A DNA stretch of 64,000 bases from an uncultured Gemmatimonadota bacterium (GTDB lineage: Bacteria; Gemmatimonadota; Gemmatimonadetes; Gemmatimonadales; Gemmatimonadaceae), in the NCBI GenBank assembly GCA_902826615.1, contig CADEFN010000004.1, positions 310,001 through 374,000 of the forward strand. Reading direction: 5' to 3'. Under the pieces are notes generated by a model. The model ran no database searches. It was not told the origin of the DNA and was given only the letters and a program-made list of their open reading frames with translations. Of the stretch, positions 52,451 to 63,823 are shown in pieces. A program made the position numbers and the translations under genes. How positions within the stretch are numbered: the stretch's first letter is position 1; each line of letters begins with the position of its first letter.

Positions 52451-53203
52451 ATGCGGTGGCGGCTTCTTCTCACGCCCCCCTTGCCGGGCGCGCTCAACAT
52501 GGCAATCGACGAGGCCCTTGTGGCACGCGCCCGCACGACGGGTGAGGGTGTGGCGCGTGTGTACACCTGGGACAAACCGACCATCTCTCTCGGGCGCAAT
52601 CAGAGGGCCCGCGGCGCCTGGGACCCCAACCGCGGGTTACCGATCGTCCGGCGTCTCACGGGGGGACGCGCCGTGCTGCACGCACGGGAGATCACGTACT
52701 CCATCACCACGCCTACTGGGGACGAACCCGGTCTTGGCCCCCTGTACCGGGACATCAATGAAGTGCTCCTGCTGAGCCTGCGCGCCCTCGGCGTGGACGC
52801 GAGTCTGGCGCCATATCGCGGGCGGATGCCCCTCCCCGGCAGCGCCCCCTGCTTCGAACTCCCGGCCCCCGGCGAGATCATGGTGGACGAGCGGAAGCTT
52901 GTCGGCAGTGCCCAGGTGCGCGAAGAGGGAGCAGCCTTGCAGCATGGCTCCATCCTCGTGCACGACGATCAGAGCATGCTGCAGGTGGCCGCGCTGCACC
53001 CGGTTCCGCTTGGCCAGGCGGCTTCGCTTGCCACTATCCTGGGGCGTCCGGTCACCGCGGGGGAGTTTGCCACGCCGTTTTTTACCGCCGTGCGTGAGCG
53101 GTGGGACGCCGACGCCACGGCGCTCGAATTCACCTCCCTGCAGCCCGCGATTGAAGCCGCGCATCCGAGATATGTCGGCGAGGAGTGGACATGGCGCCGG
53201 TAA
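52451..53203 (+). CDS. LipM-type octanoyltransferase
   Basis: 250 residues from the ATG at 52451; the upstream frame to 52268 overlaps gcvP and is rejected. The fold is biotin/lipoate ligase-like: RRLTGGRAVLHAREITYSI is the substrate-clamping motif. A cysteine in GSAPCFELPAPGEIMVDERK is followed by LVGSAQVREEGAALQHGSIL, matching the position of the catalytic Cys of Bacillus LipM. It would therefore move octanoyl from ACP to GcvH rather than ligate free lipoate. The short length (no ATP-dependent accessory domain) fits. Its place next to gcvH/gcvP supports the role. LplA-type ligase is the alternative. Confidence 0.75.
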   Translation: MRWRLLLTPPLPGALNMAIDEALVARARTTGEGVARVYTWDKPTISLGRNQRARGAWDPNRGLPIVRRLTGGRAVLHAREITYSITTPTGDEPGLGPLYRDINEVLLLSLRALGVDASLAPYRGRMPLPGSAPCFELPAPGEIMVDERKLVGSAQVREEGAALQHGSILVHDDQSMLQVAALHPVPLGQAASLATILGRPVTAGEFATPFFTAVRERWDADATALEFTSLQPAIEAAHPRYVGEEWTWRR

Positions 53204-53246
53204 GAGGTCTCCCTCGTCAGGCATTTGACGCGTACACTTCGCGCCG

Positions 53247-54218
53247 ATGATTGCCCTTCTGCTCCGGCGGCTCGCCCTGGGAATCGCCACCGTGTTCCTT
53301 GTGACTACGGGGACCTTTGCCTTGGTCCACGCCGCACCAGGAGAGCCATTCGCCGGGGTGCTGGAGGACTCGCGCTTCACCCCGGAGATCCGTGCCGCCT
53401 TTCGCGCGAAATACGGGCTCGATGACAGTGTCCCGGTCCAATATCGGCGATACATGGGGAATCTCCTGCGCGGCGACCTTGGAGACTCATTCACCCTCAA
53501 ACGACCGGTGGCCACACTCATCGGTGAGCGGCTCCCACGCACGCTGCTCCTCATGGGCACAGCCATCATCCTCGGCTTTGCGTTAGGCATCGCCCTCGGG
53601 GCACGGCAGGCGGCACACGCCGGTTCACGCTTCGACCGGTGGGCGGAACGCATCACCGTGGCCCTGAGCGCCCTCCCCGATTTCTGGATCGCGCTCGCCC
53701 TCCTCCTTGTCCTGGCCTTCACCCTGCGCTGGTTTCCCGTGACCGGGATGACCACGACGAGTATGCACGAGTTCTACTCACCACTGGGCAAGATCCGCGA
53801 CATTGCCTGGCATCTCGTTCTGCCGGCGCTGTCGCTCACCGTGCTCGTCACGGCCGGTGTCGCGCGCTTCCAGCGTGCCGCGGTCCTCGAGACACTACCT
53901 AACGACTATGTGAGAACCGCCCGGGCCAAGGGCCTCACGCATTCGCAGGTGGTGCGGCGTCACGCCCTGCGCAATGCGTGGCTTCCGACCATCACGCTCT
54001 TCGGGTTGTCCCTGCCCTCCATGGTTGGCGGGGCCGTCTTTGTCGAAACAATCTTCTCGTGGCCGGGGGTGGGTGACCTGGCCGTGGGAGCGATTGGCAG
54101 TCGCGACTATCCCGTGATACTCGGTGTCACCATCGTCGCCAGTGTGATGGTGGTGCTGGCCGGCGCGCTCACGGATATTGCCTATGCCTGGGCCGATCCC
54201 CGCACTCGACATGGCTGA
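53247..54218 (+). CDS. Peptide ABC transporter permease, DppB/OppB type
   Basis: 323 residues, six transmembrane helices. Its N-terminal LLRRLALGIATVFLVTTGTF, the QYRRYMGNLLRGDLGDSF region and the cytoplasmic loop with ALSALPDFWIALALLLV are typical of DppB/OppB. The EAA coupling loop reads NDYVRTARAKGLTHSQVV. The protein forms the membrane channel with the DppC-like partner. Its stop overlaps the next start by 8 bases. The gene starts 43 bases after the lipM-like gene and may share a transcript with it. Confidence 0.9.
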   Translation: MIALLLRRLALGIATVFLVTTGTFALVHAAPGEPFAGVLEDSRFTPEIRAAFRAKYGLDDSVPVQYRRYMGNLLRGDLGDSFTLKRPVATLIGERLPRTLLLMGTAIILGFALGIALGARQAAHAGSRFDRWAERITVALSALPDFWIALALLLVLAFTLRWFPVTGMTTTSMHEFYSPLGKIRDIAWHLVLPALSLTVLVTAGVARFQRAAVLETLPNDYVRTARAKGLTHSQVVRRHALRNAWLPTITLFGLSLPSMVGGAVFVETIFSWPGVGDLAVGAIGSRDYPVILGVTIVASVMVVLAGALTDIAYAWADPRTRHG

Positions 54219-55113
54219 CACCCCGGTCGCCCTCTTTGTCGTCGACGCGACGGCGGCTGGCCCCACCGCGCCGCCGTCCTGGCAGCGGCTCACCGCCGAT
54301 CGTCGTGGTCGTCTGGCGCTCTCAGCGCTCGGGTTGATGGTGATCGCCGCAGTGGCCGCACCCTGGATCGCGCCCTATTCCCCTATCGATGTGCTGGGCG
54401 ACGCCGTGGCCCTCAAGGCCAACGCCCCGTCCCTGCAACACTGGTTTGGCACCGACCTCGCCGCCCGGGACGTCCTCAGTCGCATGCTCTTTGGCGCGCG
54501 GATCTCGCTGCTCATCGCCTTCCTCTCTGCGGCGCTGGCGGCCGTGGTTGGGCTGCTCTGGGGTGCGATTGCCGGCTTCAGCGGCGGCGTCACCGACACG
54601 ATCATGATGCGTCTCGTCGATGCCATGCTGGCGGTCCCCCGGGTGCTCCTCGTGCTCACGGTCATTAGCCTGTGGCCACCCACGGTCACCTCACTGGTCC
54701 TGGTCCTCGGATTCACCGGATGGTTTGGGGTGAGCCGCCTGGCCCGCGCCGAAACACTGGCGCTCCGTCAGCGCGAGTTCCTCATGGCCTCGCGAGCCCT
54801 TGGCGTGTCGCCCCTGTCCATACTCGTCAGGCATATCCTGCCACACGCAGCCGGCCCAGTGCTTGTCGCCGCGACCATTGCGGTCGGGCATGCCATTGTG
54901 CTTGAAGCGGGCCTCTCTTTTCTTGGTGTCGGCGTCCAGCCTCCCACCGCGAGCTGGGGCACGATCATCAGTGACGGCTGGGACAGTTTCGCGCAAACCT
55001 GGTGGATGACGTTGTTCCCGGGGATCGCACTGATCGGCACGGCGCTCGCCGTGAACACGGTCGCCGGGCTATTGCGCTCGCGGATCAACCCGCGACAGCT
55101 TCCCGGCCGATGA
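54211..55113 (+). CDS. Peptide ABC transporter permease, DppC/OppC type
   Basis: 300 residues. ATG at 54211 is chosen; ATG at 54178 would put a longer, less likely overlap into the upstream gene. N-terminal helix [20 protein letters not shown] and [20 protein letters not shown] are the family signature. The EAA loop is [20 protein letters not shown]. It pairs with the DppB-like permease. The stop overlaps the next start as ATGA. Confidence 0.9.
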   Translation: MADTPVALFVVDATAAGPTAPPSWQRLTADRRGRLALSALGLMVIAAVAAPWIAPYSPIDVLGDAVALKANAPSLQHWFGTDLAARDVLSRMLFGARISLLIAFLSAALAAVVGLLWGAIAGFSGGVTDTIMMRLVDAMLAVPRVLLVLTVISLWPPTVTSLVLVLGFTGWFGVSRLARAETLALRQREFLMASRALGVSPLSILVRHILPHAAGPVLVAATIAVGHAIVLEAGLSFLGVGVQPPTASWGTIISDGWDSFAQTWWMTLFPGIALIGTALAVNTVAGLLRSRINPRQLPGR

Positions 55114-56111
55114 CCGCGAGCCCACACGCCACCGACAAGGCGCCACTCCTGCAGGTGCGCGACCTGCGCACCTGGTTCCATACCCGCGAGGGTGTTGCTC
55201 GCGCGGTCGATGGCGTGTCGTTCGACGTCACAGCGGGGGAGACGGTCTGCGTGGTCGGCGAGTCCGGAAGCGGCAAGTCGGTGACCGCCCTCTCGCTCAT
55301 GCGCCTAATCGATCCCCCGGGCCGCATCGAGGCGGGAAGCCGCATTCTTTTCGAAGGTCGCGACCTCATGACCGCCTCCGAAGAAGAGGTGCGCCGGCTC
55401 CGTGGCAATCGCATGGCCATGGTCTTCCAGGAGCCGATGACGGCGCTCAACCCCGTCTTCACCATCGGCGACCAGGTGGCCGAAGTAGCGCGCATTCATG
55501 ACCACGCCTCCAAAAAGGTTGCCTGGGATCGCGCCGTTGAGATGCTCTCCCTGGTTGGCATCCCCTCGCCACGCGAACGCGCGTCGCAATACCCGCACGA
55601 GTTGTCCGGTGGTATGCGGCAGCGTGTGCTGATTGCCATGGCGCTGGTGATGAATCCGGCGCTCCTCATCGCCGACGAACCCACCACCGCCCTCGACGTC
55701 ACCATCCAGGCGCAGATTCTCGAGTTGCTTGCCTCGGTCCAGCAGCAGTTCGGGACGGCCATCATCCTCATCACCCATGACCTCGGTGTGGTGGCCGAAA
55801 TCGCCTCACGCGTCCTGGTGATGTACGGTGGGCAGGTGGTGGAACGTGCCGGTGTGAAGGAGCTGTTTGCCTCGCCGTCGCATCCGTACACGCAGGGCCT
55901 GCTGCGCGCCATGCCGCGCGTGGGCCAGGGCCTCGCACGTCTCGAGACCATCGCCGGTACGGTGCCACCGCCCACGCAATGGCCATCGGGGTGCCGCTTT
56001 CACGATCGCTGCCCGCTGGTATTCGATCGCTGCTCGCGCGAAGCACCGGCACTGCCTGACGAGTCGCACGCCGCCCGCTGTCATCTCGCCACCGCGGCGC
56101 CCGTCGCATGA
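55110..56111 (+). CDS. Peptide ABC transporter ATPase, DppD/OppD type
   Basis: 333 residues. Walker [11 protein letters not shown]-loop [12 protein letters not shown], signature [15 protein letters not shown], Walker [13 protein letters not shown] and switch His in [11 protein letters not shown] are all intact. The C-terminal oligopeptide-transport extension carries Cys residues typical of a 4Fe-4S or zinc site ([18 protein letters not shown]). It powers import with the DppF-like partner. Start and stop both overlap neighbours by 4 bases. Confidence 0.92.
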   Translation: MTASPHATDKAPLLQVRDLRTWFHTREGVARAVDGVSFDVTAGETVCVVGESGSGKSVTALSLMRLIDPPGRIEAGSRILFEGRDLMTASEEEVRRLRGNRMAMVFQEPMTALNPVFTIGDQVAEVARIHDHASKKVAWDRAVEMLSLVGIPSPRERASQYPHELSGGMRQRVLIAMALVMNPALLIADEPTTALDVTIQAQILELLASVQQQFGTAIILITHDLGVVAEIASRVLVMYGGQVVERAGVKELFASPSHPYTQGLLRAMPRVGQGLARLETIAGTVPPPTQWPSGCRFHDRCPLVFDRCSREAPALPDESHAARCHLATAAPVA

Positions 56112-57172
56112 CGGCCCCTCTCCTCTCAGTGCGCGACCTCAAGATGCATTTCCCCGTCCGGACGGGGCTCTTCGGTCGTGCGACGAATGTGGTCCGCGCC
56201 GTTGATGGCGTGTCGCTCGACGTACATCCCGGTGAAACGTTAGGCATCGTGGGCGAATCCGGGTGTGGCAAAACCACCCTTGGTCGCGCCATCCTCCGGC
56301 TCGTGGAGCCCACCAGCGGCTCCATCCAGTTTGATGGACAGGACTTCCGCGCACTCAAGGGGTCAGCGTTGCGTGCCATGCGACGTCACCTGCAGATCAT
56401 TTTCCAGGATCCCTTCTCGTCGCTGAATCCGCGGCTCACGGTAGGCACCACAATCAAGGAAGGACTCCTCGTCCACCACATCGCCGAAGGGGCCGCCGCC
56501 GACAAGCGCGTGGCCCAGTTGCTCGATGAGGTCGGGATGCAGGCCGCCTACGCCTCGCGGTATCCCCACGAGTTCTCCGGCGGACAGCGTCAGCGCATCG
56601 GCATCGCCCGCGCACTGGCCGTCGAACCGCGGCTCATCGTCTGCGACGAGCCGGTCTCGGCCCTCGACGTATCGGTCCAGGCGCAGGTCATCAACCTCTT
56701 GCGTGACCTGCAAAAGTCCCGGGGGCTGGCCTACCTCTTCATTGCGCACGATCTCTCGGTGGTCGAGCACATGGCCAACCGCGTGGCGGTGATGTACCTC
56801 GGCCGCTTTGTCGAGTTAGGTGCTGCCAGGGACCTCTACCGCGAGCCACTCATGCCGTACACGCAGGCACTGCTCTCCGCGGTTCCGGTGCCCGACCCCG
56901 AACGGAAGCGCATGCGCATTGTGCTCGAGGGCGACCCACCATCACCCGCCAACCCGCCGAGTGGGTGCGTATTTCATCCCAGATGTCATCATCCGGCAAA
57001 GGACGCCGCCTGTAGTTCCCTCGTACCTCCGCTGGAGGAAAAGGGAGCCGATCACTGGTGTGCGTGTATCAAGCAGCCACCCTGCAGTGTATCGTTTGCC
57101 GATCAGCAACGTGCGGGAGGCACAAAGGAGCCGATACGCCACCTCCCGGTAGCCTCCTTCCGCGCGCTGTAA
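56108..57172 (+). CDS. Peptide ABC transporter ATPase, DppF/OppF type
   Basis: 354 residues. Walker [17 protein letters not shown]-loop [16 protein letters not shown], signature [15 protein letters not shown], Walker [15 protein letters not shown]. The C-terminal oligopeptide-transport tail has [18 protein letters not shown]. After that the last 28 residues (about 327-354) are not family-like and may have been gained by loss of a nearer stop. It is the last of the four dpp-like genes; no substrate-binding protein gene follows or precedes the cluster. Confidence 0.9.
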   Translation: MTAPLLSVRDLKMHFPVRTGLFGRATNVVRAVDGVSLDVHPGETLGIVGESGCGKTTLGRAILRLVEPTSGSIQFDGQDFRALKGSALRAMRRHLQIIFQDPFSSLNPRLTVGTTIKEGLLVHHIAEGAAADKRVAQLLDEVGMQAAYASRYPHEFSGGQRQRIGIARALAVEPRLIVCDEPVSALDVSVQAQVINLLRDLQKSRGLAYLFIAHDLSVVEHMANRVAVMYLGRFVELGAARDLYREPLMPYTQALLSAVPVPDPERKRMRIVLEGDPPSPANPPSGCVFHPRCHHPAKDAACSSLVPPLEEKGADHWCACIKQPPCSVSFADQQRAGGTKEPIRHLPVASFRAL

Positions 57173-57230
57173 CAGCTCGCTGCCTCCAGAGCGCCCCGCG
57201 TCGCCCCAGCCCCCCTCGCCCCCCATTCCA

Positions 57231-58719
<1,489 letters not shown>

Positions 58720-58733
<14 letters not shown>

Positions 58734-60399
58734 AGATCGACTGCGGGAGCACCCGCTCCCGCGCCGACAGGATATCGTTGGGCACACGCCAGAACTGCGA
58801 GGTCCGGTCTTCACTCGACATCCGGATCTCGAACCCCGCCCGGTCGGCCCGACTGGTCGGCACGGCAAAGTCGATGCGCCACATCCGCTGGGAACGAGGT
58901 GGCGCGGCCACAATCAGCGACGCCCCCACCGACTGGCGCACCCCGCTCGACATGCCTAACGGTACGTCACCGGCGCGGACGGCGCCGACATCGGTAAAGA
59001 CCGCGGCACCGATGGCAGCACTCCCGCGGATGTTCGCCACGCGCCACCGCTCCTCCGCGCGCGCCACCACCCGCGAGCCCCCGGCGAGCCAGGCCCGGTT
59101 GTAACCCCGCATCCCCCCACGCCGGTCACCTAACGAGAGCTGCACCGGGATCCGCGACTCCCGCACCGCCGCCCAACTCAGGTCCACCGACACCAGGTGC
59201 CGGGGATGTGGCTTGAGATACCAGGCCGCCCGCCCGTTCGACACCAGGTCCCCCCAGTCGCCGCCTCGCGACCGCCGCCCTTCAAGGTCGGCATCGATGG
59301 CCGCAAAGGTGGTAGCCGACCCCACCCCGGCGTACAGCTCACCGCCGACATACAGCTCGCCCTCAGCCGCGCCACGAGAGCTGGGAAGACTGCGACCCAC
59401 CGTGGTGCTGAGCTGCACCCCCGTTCGCAAATCCTGCGGTCCACTCAGCGCATCAAAGCCGGTCACGCGCAAAAAGCGCACACGCCTGAACCCCAGCAGG
59501 GCGTTCATCCGCACACTGCGCCAGGGGGAGTACCGGTTGATGAGTGATGAGGTCGTATCAGCGACAATCCCACTCCCCGAGACAAACACCGGCCTGCTGT
59601 CAGGCTCCACGTCTTCCACCGTGAATTGCAACCCTGCCAGCCCCAGCCGACCGGGTGGACCAAATCGCCCCAGCGCTCCGGCCTCCACGTAGTCTCGTGT
59701 GAGCGGGACCGATACGGCCCGGAGCTCGGGACGGATGAACCGAGCGTACTCCGAGCTTCCGCCGGCAGACACCCGCCACGCCACGCGCTGCACATCGGTG
59801 AGAAAGGGGTAGCTCACCTGACTCAGCCAGTCACTCCCGATTTCGCGACGCCCGCCGCGAATGTCCAGCTGATAGGGCCGGGAAAAGAGCTGATAGTTGG
59901 TGTATCGCCCCGAGAGTCCATCGCGATAGAAACCGCCCTCCCGCCATCCGGCGGCCGCATAGACCCCGTTCCCCAGCAGGTTCCCGTTGCCTAACGTGAC
60001 TCGCGAGAGAAAGGGGGCCCCGCTCCGGACCCCGATGTTCGCCACCACCGAAGGCTCATCCACCGTCACCACTTCGATACGCACGCCGGCACCGTCCTGG
60101 TAGGCTGTCACCGACGCGTCGGCAATAAACGGCATGGCGCGCAGGATACGCTCACTTTCCGAGCGTCGCAGCGGCGTACACCGGTCCCCGCGCTTGAGCA
60201 GGATCAGGGCGCGGATCACCTTCGGCGCGGTTGGCGTGTGCACCTTCGTGAGGACGCGTCCCAATCGCGGCGATCGCTCGAACGCACTCCCGAACGATGG
60301 GCCCTCCGAACGGATCACCACCTCGGTGACCACCTGCCCGGCACAACGCGCCTGGGTCCGCCCAGCCACAACCTGACTCCACCCGCTGGCCGGAAACAC
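58720..60399 (-). CDS. Omp85/BamA-TamA-like outer membrane protein
   Basis: 559 residues from GTG at 60397-60399. An in-frame 12-codon extension upstream supplies a better signal peptide (LRATWLVAATGLVFPASG) but needs a CTG start directly after the previous gene stop; see the finding. One POTRA-like domain lies near residues 35-105 (LRRSESERILRAMPFIADAS). The remaining 450 residues are amphipathic beta strands with the conserved RGYN-like lid motif (GMRGYNRAWLAGG) around residue 435 and a C-terminal strand ending in Trp-Pro. Omp85 proteins insert or export proteins across the outer membrane. It is shorter than BamA and closer to patatin-less TamA or FhaC size. Confidence 0.75.
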
Positions 60400-60435
60400 C
60401 AGACCGGTGGCCGCAACCAGCCACGTTGCGCGCAG

Positions 60436-60990
60436 TTAGAGCCCCATCCGACGCTTCAGCTCCGCCAGCCGGGCGTCAGCGTCTGCTTCATGCGCGGCAC
60501 GTTTCTGTGCGCGGTTGAGACCCGACAGCTCCCGGTCGAGTGAGGCGTCGCGGTTCGTGAGATCCTCATCCTCCGTCGCCTGTCCGGGTCGCAGCCCCGA
60601 ACCCACCCCAGCCTGCGCCGCCTTGTATTGCACTGTCATCTCCTCGACGTCGCGCTCCACCAGGGCGAGTTCCCCCTGCTCGGCGTCGAGTTTTTTCTCC
60701 AGCAGGGCCACCCGCTCCAGATGCTGGGTCTCGAACCGCTGCGCTACCGCCACCGTCTCGGCGTCATTGATCCCTTCGGCGAGGGCACGACGACGCTGCA
60801 CCGTCTCGAGTTCGGCCCGCTCGCGAACCAGCCGCTTCTCCGTGGTGCTTACCCCTTCGCGCAGGTCGTCCACCGCCATCTTTGCCTGCACCAGCGTGGC
60901 CCGCATCTCCTGGAGGAGGTCGCGGCGATCGCCGGGCGCGACATTGCCGTTCAGCAAGTCGTGAAAAGCCTGTTTGACGTCATCGAACAT
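60436..60990 (-). CDS. Coiled-coil protein (PspA-like in layout)
   Basis: 184 residues from the ATG at 60988-60990; the frame upstream is rejected. It is almost entirely helical and charged (RATLVQAKMAVDDLREGVST, KRLVRERAELETVQRRRALA), with heptad-like spacing, and starts MFDDVKQAFHDLLNGNVAPG. The layout resembles PspA/IM30-type coiled-coil proteins but the family signature is absent. Its stop is adjacent to the start region of the Omp85-like gene, so the two are probably coupled. A role in envelope maintenance is inference. Confidence 0.65.
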   Translation of the reverse strand: MFDDVKQAFHDLLNGNVAPGDRRDLLQEMRATLVQAKMAVDDLREGVSTTEKRLVRERAELETVQRRRALAEGINDAETVAVAQRFETQHLERVALLEKKLDAEQGELALVERDVEEMTVQYKAAQAGVGSGLRPGQATEDEDLTNRDASLDRELSGLNRAQKRAAHEADADARLAELKRRMGL

Positions 60991-61057
60991 GGAGAAATGA
61001 TACGGGTTCGATGGCCGAGCGCGGTAGGTGGCGCCGCACACGCCTGCTGCCGCCTGC

Positions 61058-61771
61058 TCAGGATGCCTGTCGAACTTGCCGGATCAGCTTGTCGGCGCTG
61101 TGAAAGCGGGGGAAAAGCACCCGATCACTCAGCCCGTTGAGCGCCACACGCCACCGCGGGAACGACTCCGCCGCGTGTTCGTACAGCTGCTCCAGGCCAT
61201 GTTCGGCCGCCAAGCGATGGTGGGCCGCCATCTCATACCCGCGACGCCCCATCTCATCGAAGTACTCGAGCCCGGGGCTGCCACGCCGGTGGCGCTGGGC
61301 CTCGATCCGGTCCGGAAACATTCCCGCCATCCACAGGGCGTAGTGACCCATATGCGCCCGCACCAGAAATGCACGGAGCGGATCACCACACTCGGCATCA
61401 GCGGCCAGCCCGGCCAGGGTCGTGTATGTCACGTCATCATGTTCACGAATCCGGTGCGCCCGGTCACGCAACCCGAAGTGCAGCACGATGCCCGACACAA
61501 AATCCGCCACCACCCGGTCGTCGTCGTGGGCCGCACGCAACGCCCGCCTGACGAGTACATACACCACAAGGGGCAACGAGGCGTGGGCCCCGGTCTCCTG
61601 AGTGAGAAGGGCGTCCGGCAGTCGCGGGTCGTCGAGCAACACATCGATCCCGCCCTCACGCAGGGCGTCTGCCAGCACCTCGTGTTCACCAGGCGCAAGA
61701 CGAACCAGCAGCTGCAACGCCAGCTGCGCGTCACTCCTCGTCAGGCGCGAACGAATCGTCCCGGGGATCAT
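61058..61771 (-). CDS. Hypothetical helical protein
   Basis: 237 residues from ATG at 61769-61771, which has GGAGG 4 bases upstream. An ATG at 61832-61834 would add 21 residues and sits inside a 19-bp duplication. The protein is helical and acidic (LALQLLVRLAPGEHEVLADA) with a His/Trp-rich segment AHMGHYALWMAGMFPDRIEA and a C-terminal MAAHHRLAAEHGLEQLYEH. No family is recognised. It is divergent from the glycosyltransferase genes. Confidence 0.6.
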   Translation of the reverse strand: MIPGTIRSRLTRSDAQLALQLLVRLAPGEHEVLADALREGGIDVLLDDPRLPDALLTQETGAHASLPLVVYVLVRRALRAAHDDDRVVADFVSGIVLHFGLRDRAHRIREHDDVTYTTLAGLAADAECGDPLRAFLVRAHMGHYALWMAGMFPDRIEAQRHRRGSPGLEYFDEMGRRGYEMAAHHRLAAEHGLEQLYEHAAESFPRWRVALNGLSDRVLFPRFHSADKLIRQVRQAS

Positions 61772-61819
61772 CAGCCCTCCCGTGCGGTCGTCAGGATCGT
61801 ACACCAATGACGTCTTCTT

Positions 61820-61857
61820 GTTGTATCGACGCATGAGCGTTGTATCGACGCATGAGC
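61820..61857. repeat. 19-bp perfect tandem duplication
   Basis: The unit GTTGTATCGACGCATGAGC occurs twice head to tail at 61820-61838 and 61839-61857. Each copy contains a minus-strand ATG, in different frames because 19 is not a multiple of three. It lies just upstream of the preferred start of the hypothetical gene at 61058-61771. Confidence 0.95.
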
Positions 61858-61910
61858 GCCTGAAGTGAAACCCGAGTTGCCTCACCACCGCTGGCGGCAC
61901 ACTTTCCGGG

Positions 61911-62969
61911 ATGCCCCTGCGTGTCCTGCACATCGACAGTGGTCGTGAATGGCGAGGGGGCCAGCGTCAGGTGCTGCTGCTCGCTCGTGGGCAGCGCGAC
62001 CGCGGCGTCGAACCCCTGGTCATTGCGCAACCTGACTCACCGCTCGTCAGGCGCGTGAGTGGGGCCGGTCTTGCCGCCAGCGTGGTGCGCATGCGCGCGG
62101 ACTGGGACCTCGCCGCGGTACGACGCATTCGGTCATCACTCCGCACCTGGCGACCCGACGTTGTGCATGCCCACGATGCGCGCGCCCATGCGCTCGCACT
62201 CGCCGCGCTCACCGGACTGCGTCACATCCCCCTCGTCGTCACACGACGGGTGCAGTTTGTACCACGCGGCCGCATCAAGTATGGCTCACGCGTCGCTCGA
62301 TTCATCGCCATCTCCGGCGCCGTCAAAAGCGCCATGCAGGAGGGCGGTGTCCCCGCTGACCAGATCGACATCGTCTACTCGGGTGTCCCGGCACCGCAGG
62401 TGGACACTCCGCGAAACTGGCGCGCCGAGATCGGGTGGCCTCACGACGCTGTCATCTGCGGTATCGTGGGCGCCATGACCCAGGAGAAAGGGATCGATGT
62501 CCTCCGCCGCGTGGCCGACTCGGTTTCGAGCGCAGCGCGGGAACGCTGCCGGCTGGTTTTCCTGGGCGGGCACGCCAAGGGCGCGGTACAGATTGGGCAG
62601 ATCGAGGGGTACCGAGCGGGATTCGTCGACGAAATCCACGCCGCCATGGCCTCCCTCGACGTCCTCTGGCATCCGTCGAGCGCCGAAGGGCTCGGCACCA
62701 GCGTGATCGACGCCATGGCGCTCGGGGTCCCACCCATCGCCTTTGCCGTTGGTGGTCTCCCCGAACTGATCGAGTCGGGGGTCACCGGCCTCCTGGCCCC
62801 TCCCGGTGACGTGCAGGCCTTCGCCGACGCCGCGTCGAGGCTCGCCCTCGACACCGGACTTCGTGGCCGGCTCGGGGCCGCTGGACGCCCCCGCGCCGCC
62901 CATTTTGGCGTCGATCAGATGGTGGACGGCACCGCCGACGTCTACACCACAGTCCTGCGCGGTAGATAG
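61911..62969 (+). CDS. Glycosyltransferase, GT4-like (GT-B fold)
   Basis: 352 residues. The N-terminal Rossmann domain begins LRVLHIDSGREWRGGQRQVL with the glycine-rich acceptor loop. The donor-binding E-x7-E motif is in SSAEGLGTSVIDAMALGVPP followed by IAFAVGGLPELIESG. Retaining GT4 enzymes add sugars from nucleotide donors during lipopolysaccharide, glycolipid or exopolysaccharide synthesis. It is cytosolic or peripheral to the inner membrane. It is followed after 28 bases by a GT2 enzyme, so the two probably build one glycan. Confidence 0.9.
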   Translation: MPLRVLHIDSGREWRGGQRQVLLLARGQRDRGVEPLVIAQPDSPLVRRVSGAGLAASVVRMRADWDLAAVRRIRSSLRTWRPDVVHAHDARAHALALAALTGLRHIPLVVTRRVQFVPRGRIKYGSRVARFIAISGAVKSAMQEGGVPADQIDIVYSGVPAPQVDTPRNWRAEIGWPHDAVICGIVGAMTQEKGIDVLRRVADSVSSAARERCRLVFLGGHAKGAVQIGQIEGYRAGFVDEIHAAMASLDVLWHPSSAEGLGTSVIDAMALGVPPIAFAVGGLPELIESGVTGLLAPPGDVQAFADAASRLALDTGLRGRLGAAGRPRAAHFGVDQMVDGTADVYTTVLRGR

Positions 62970-62997
62970 TACCGCTTCGTTTTTCGCCCGCTGGTGT

Positions 62998-63822
62998 ATG
63001 AACGACCGGGCGCCTCCCCTAGCTTTCCTCTGTCCCAGCCAGCGCAAGGCCGTGCTCTACATCTGCATACCCGTCCACAACGAAGCCCCGACCATCGGGG
63101 TGCTCCTCTGGAAGCTCCGGTCGGTTTTTCAGGAGTACTCCCGGGAGCACGAAGTCATCGTCTTCAACGACGGGAGCACTGACGCGACCGCGGAAATTCT
63201 CGCGGGATACGAAGCGGCCCTCCCGTTGACGGTCATCGGCTCCACCACGCAGGTCGGTTACGCCCGCGCCCTCACCGAGCTGTTTGCCACCGCCTCACAG
63301 CGCACACGATACGCGCGACGCGACGCGGTCATCACCATGCAGGGTGACTTCACCGATCTCCCGGAACGCATTCCCGAGTTCGTGAAGCGATTTGAAGGTG
63401 GCGCCGACATCGTCGTCGGTGAACGGCATGAGACACCGTCCCCTGAGGGGCAGGAACCCCCGGTGCCGGTCAAGCGGATGCAGCGGCTGGCCTCCTGGGC
63501 GCTCAAACCCTTTGTGCGCACACCGGGCATCGCCGATCCATTCGGCACCTTTCGTCTCTATCGCGTCTCCGTGATCCGCGATGCGCTCAAGGCGGCAGGG
63601 GAAAAGCCCCTCGTACAGACCAATGGCTGGGCGGCCAATGTCGACCTCCTGCTCTCCCTCGTGCCGCACGCGCGGCGAGTGGAGAGCGTAACACTCGAGC
63701 CCCGCTACGATCTGCGTCCGCGTCCTTCGCGCGTCCGCCCGTTCGCCGACGCGTGGGCCCTCTTTCACTATGGCCGGAGCGCGCGCAGCCGCTCGCTTAC
63801 GGAGCTTCCGGCCAAGCCGTAA
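62998..63822 (+). CDS. Glycosyltransferase family 2
   Basis: 274 residues from ATG 62998, the first in-frame start after the upstream gene; an earlier frame start at 62806 lies inside that gene and is rejected. The GT-A fold shows LYICIPVHNEAPTIGVLLWK, the DGST motif in IVFNDGSTDATAE, and the DxD-like position in ITMQGDFTDLPERI, where it reads GDFTD. These are dolichol-phosphate-mannose synthase-like GT2 features. There is no C-terminal membrane segment. It is inverting and uses a nucleotide sugar. Coupled with the GT4 gene upstream and a DUF3108 gene downstream. Confidence 0.88.
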   Translation: MNDRAPPLAFLCPSQRKAVLYICIPVHNEAPTIGVLLWKLRSVFQEYSREHEVIVFNDGSTDATAEILAGYEAALPLTVIGSTTQVGYARALTELFATASQRTRYARRDAVITMQGDFTDLPERIPEFVKRFEGGADIVVGERHETPSPEGQEPPVPVKRMQRLASWALKPFVRTPGIADPFGTFRLYRVSVIRDALKAAGEKPLVQTNGWAANVDLLLSLVPHARRVESVTLEPRYDLRPRPSRVRPFADAWALFHYGRSARSRSLTELPAKP

Positions 63823-63823
63823 C

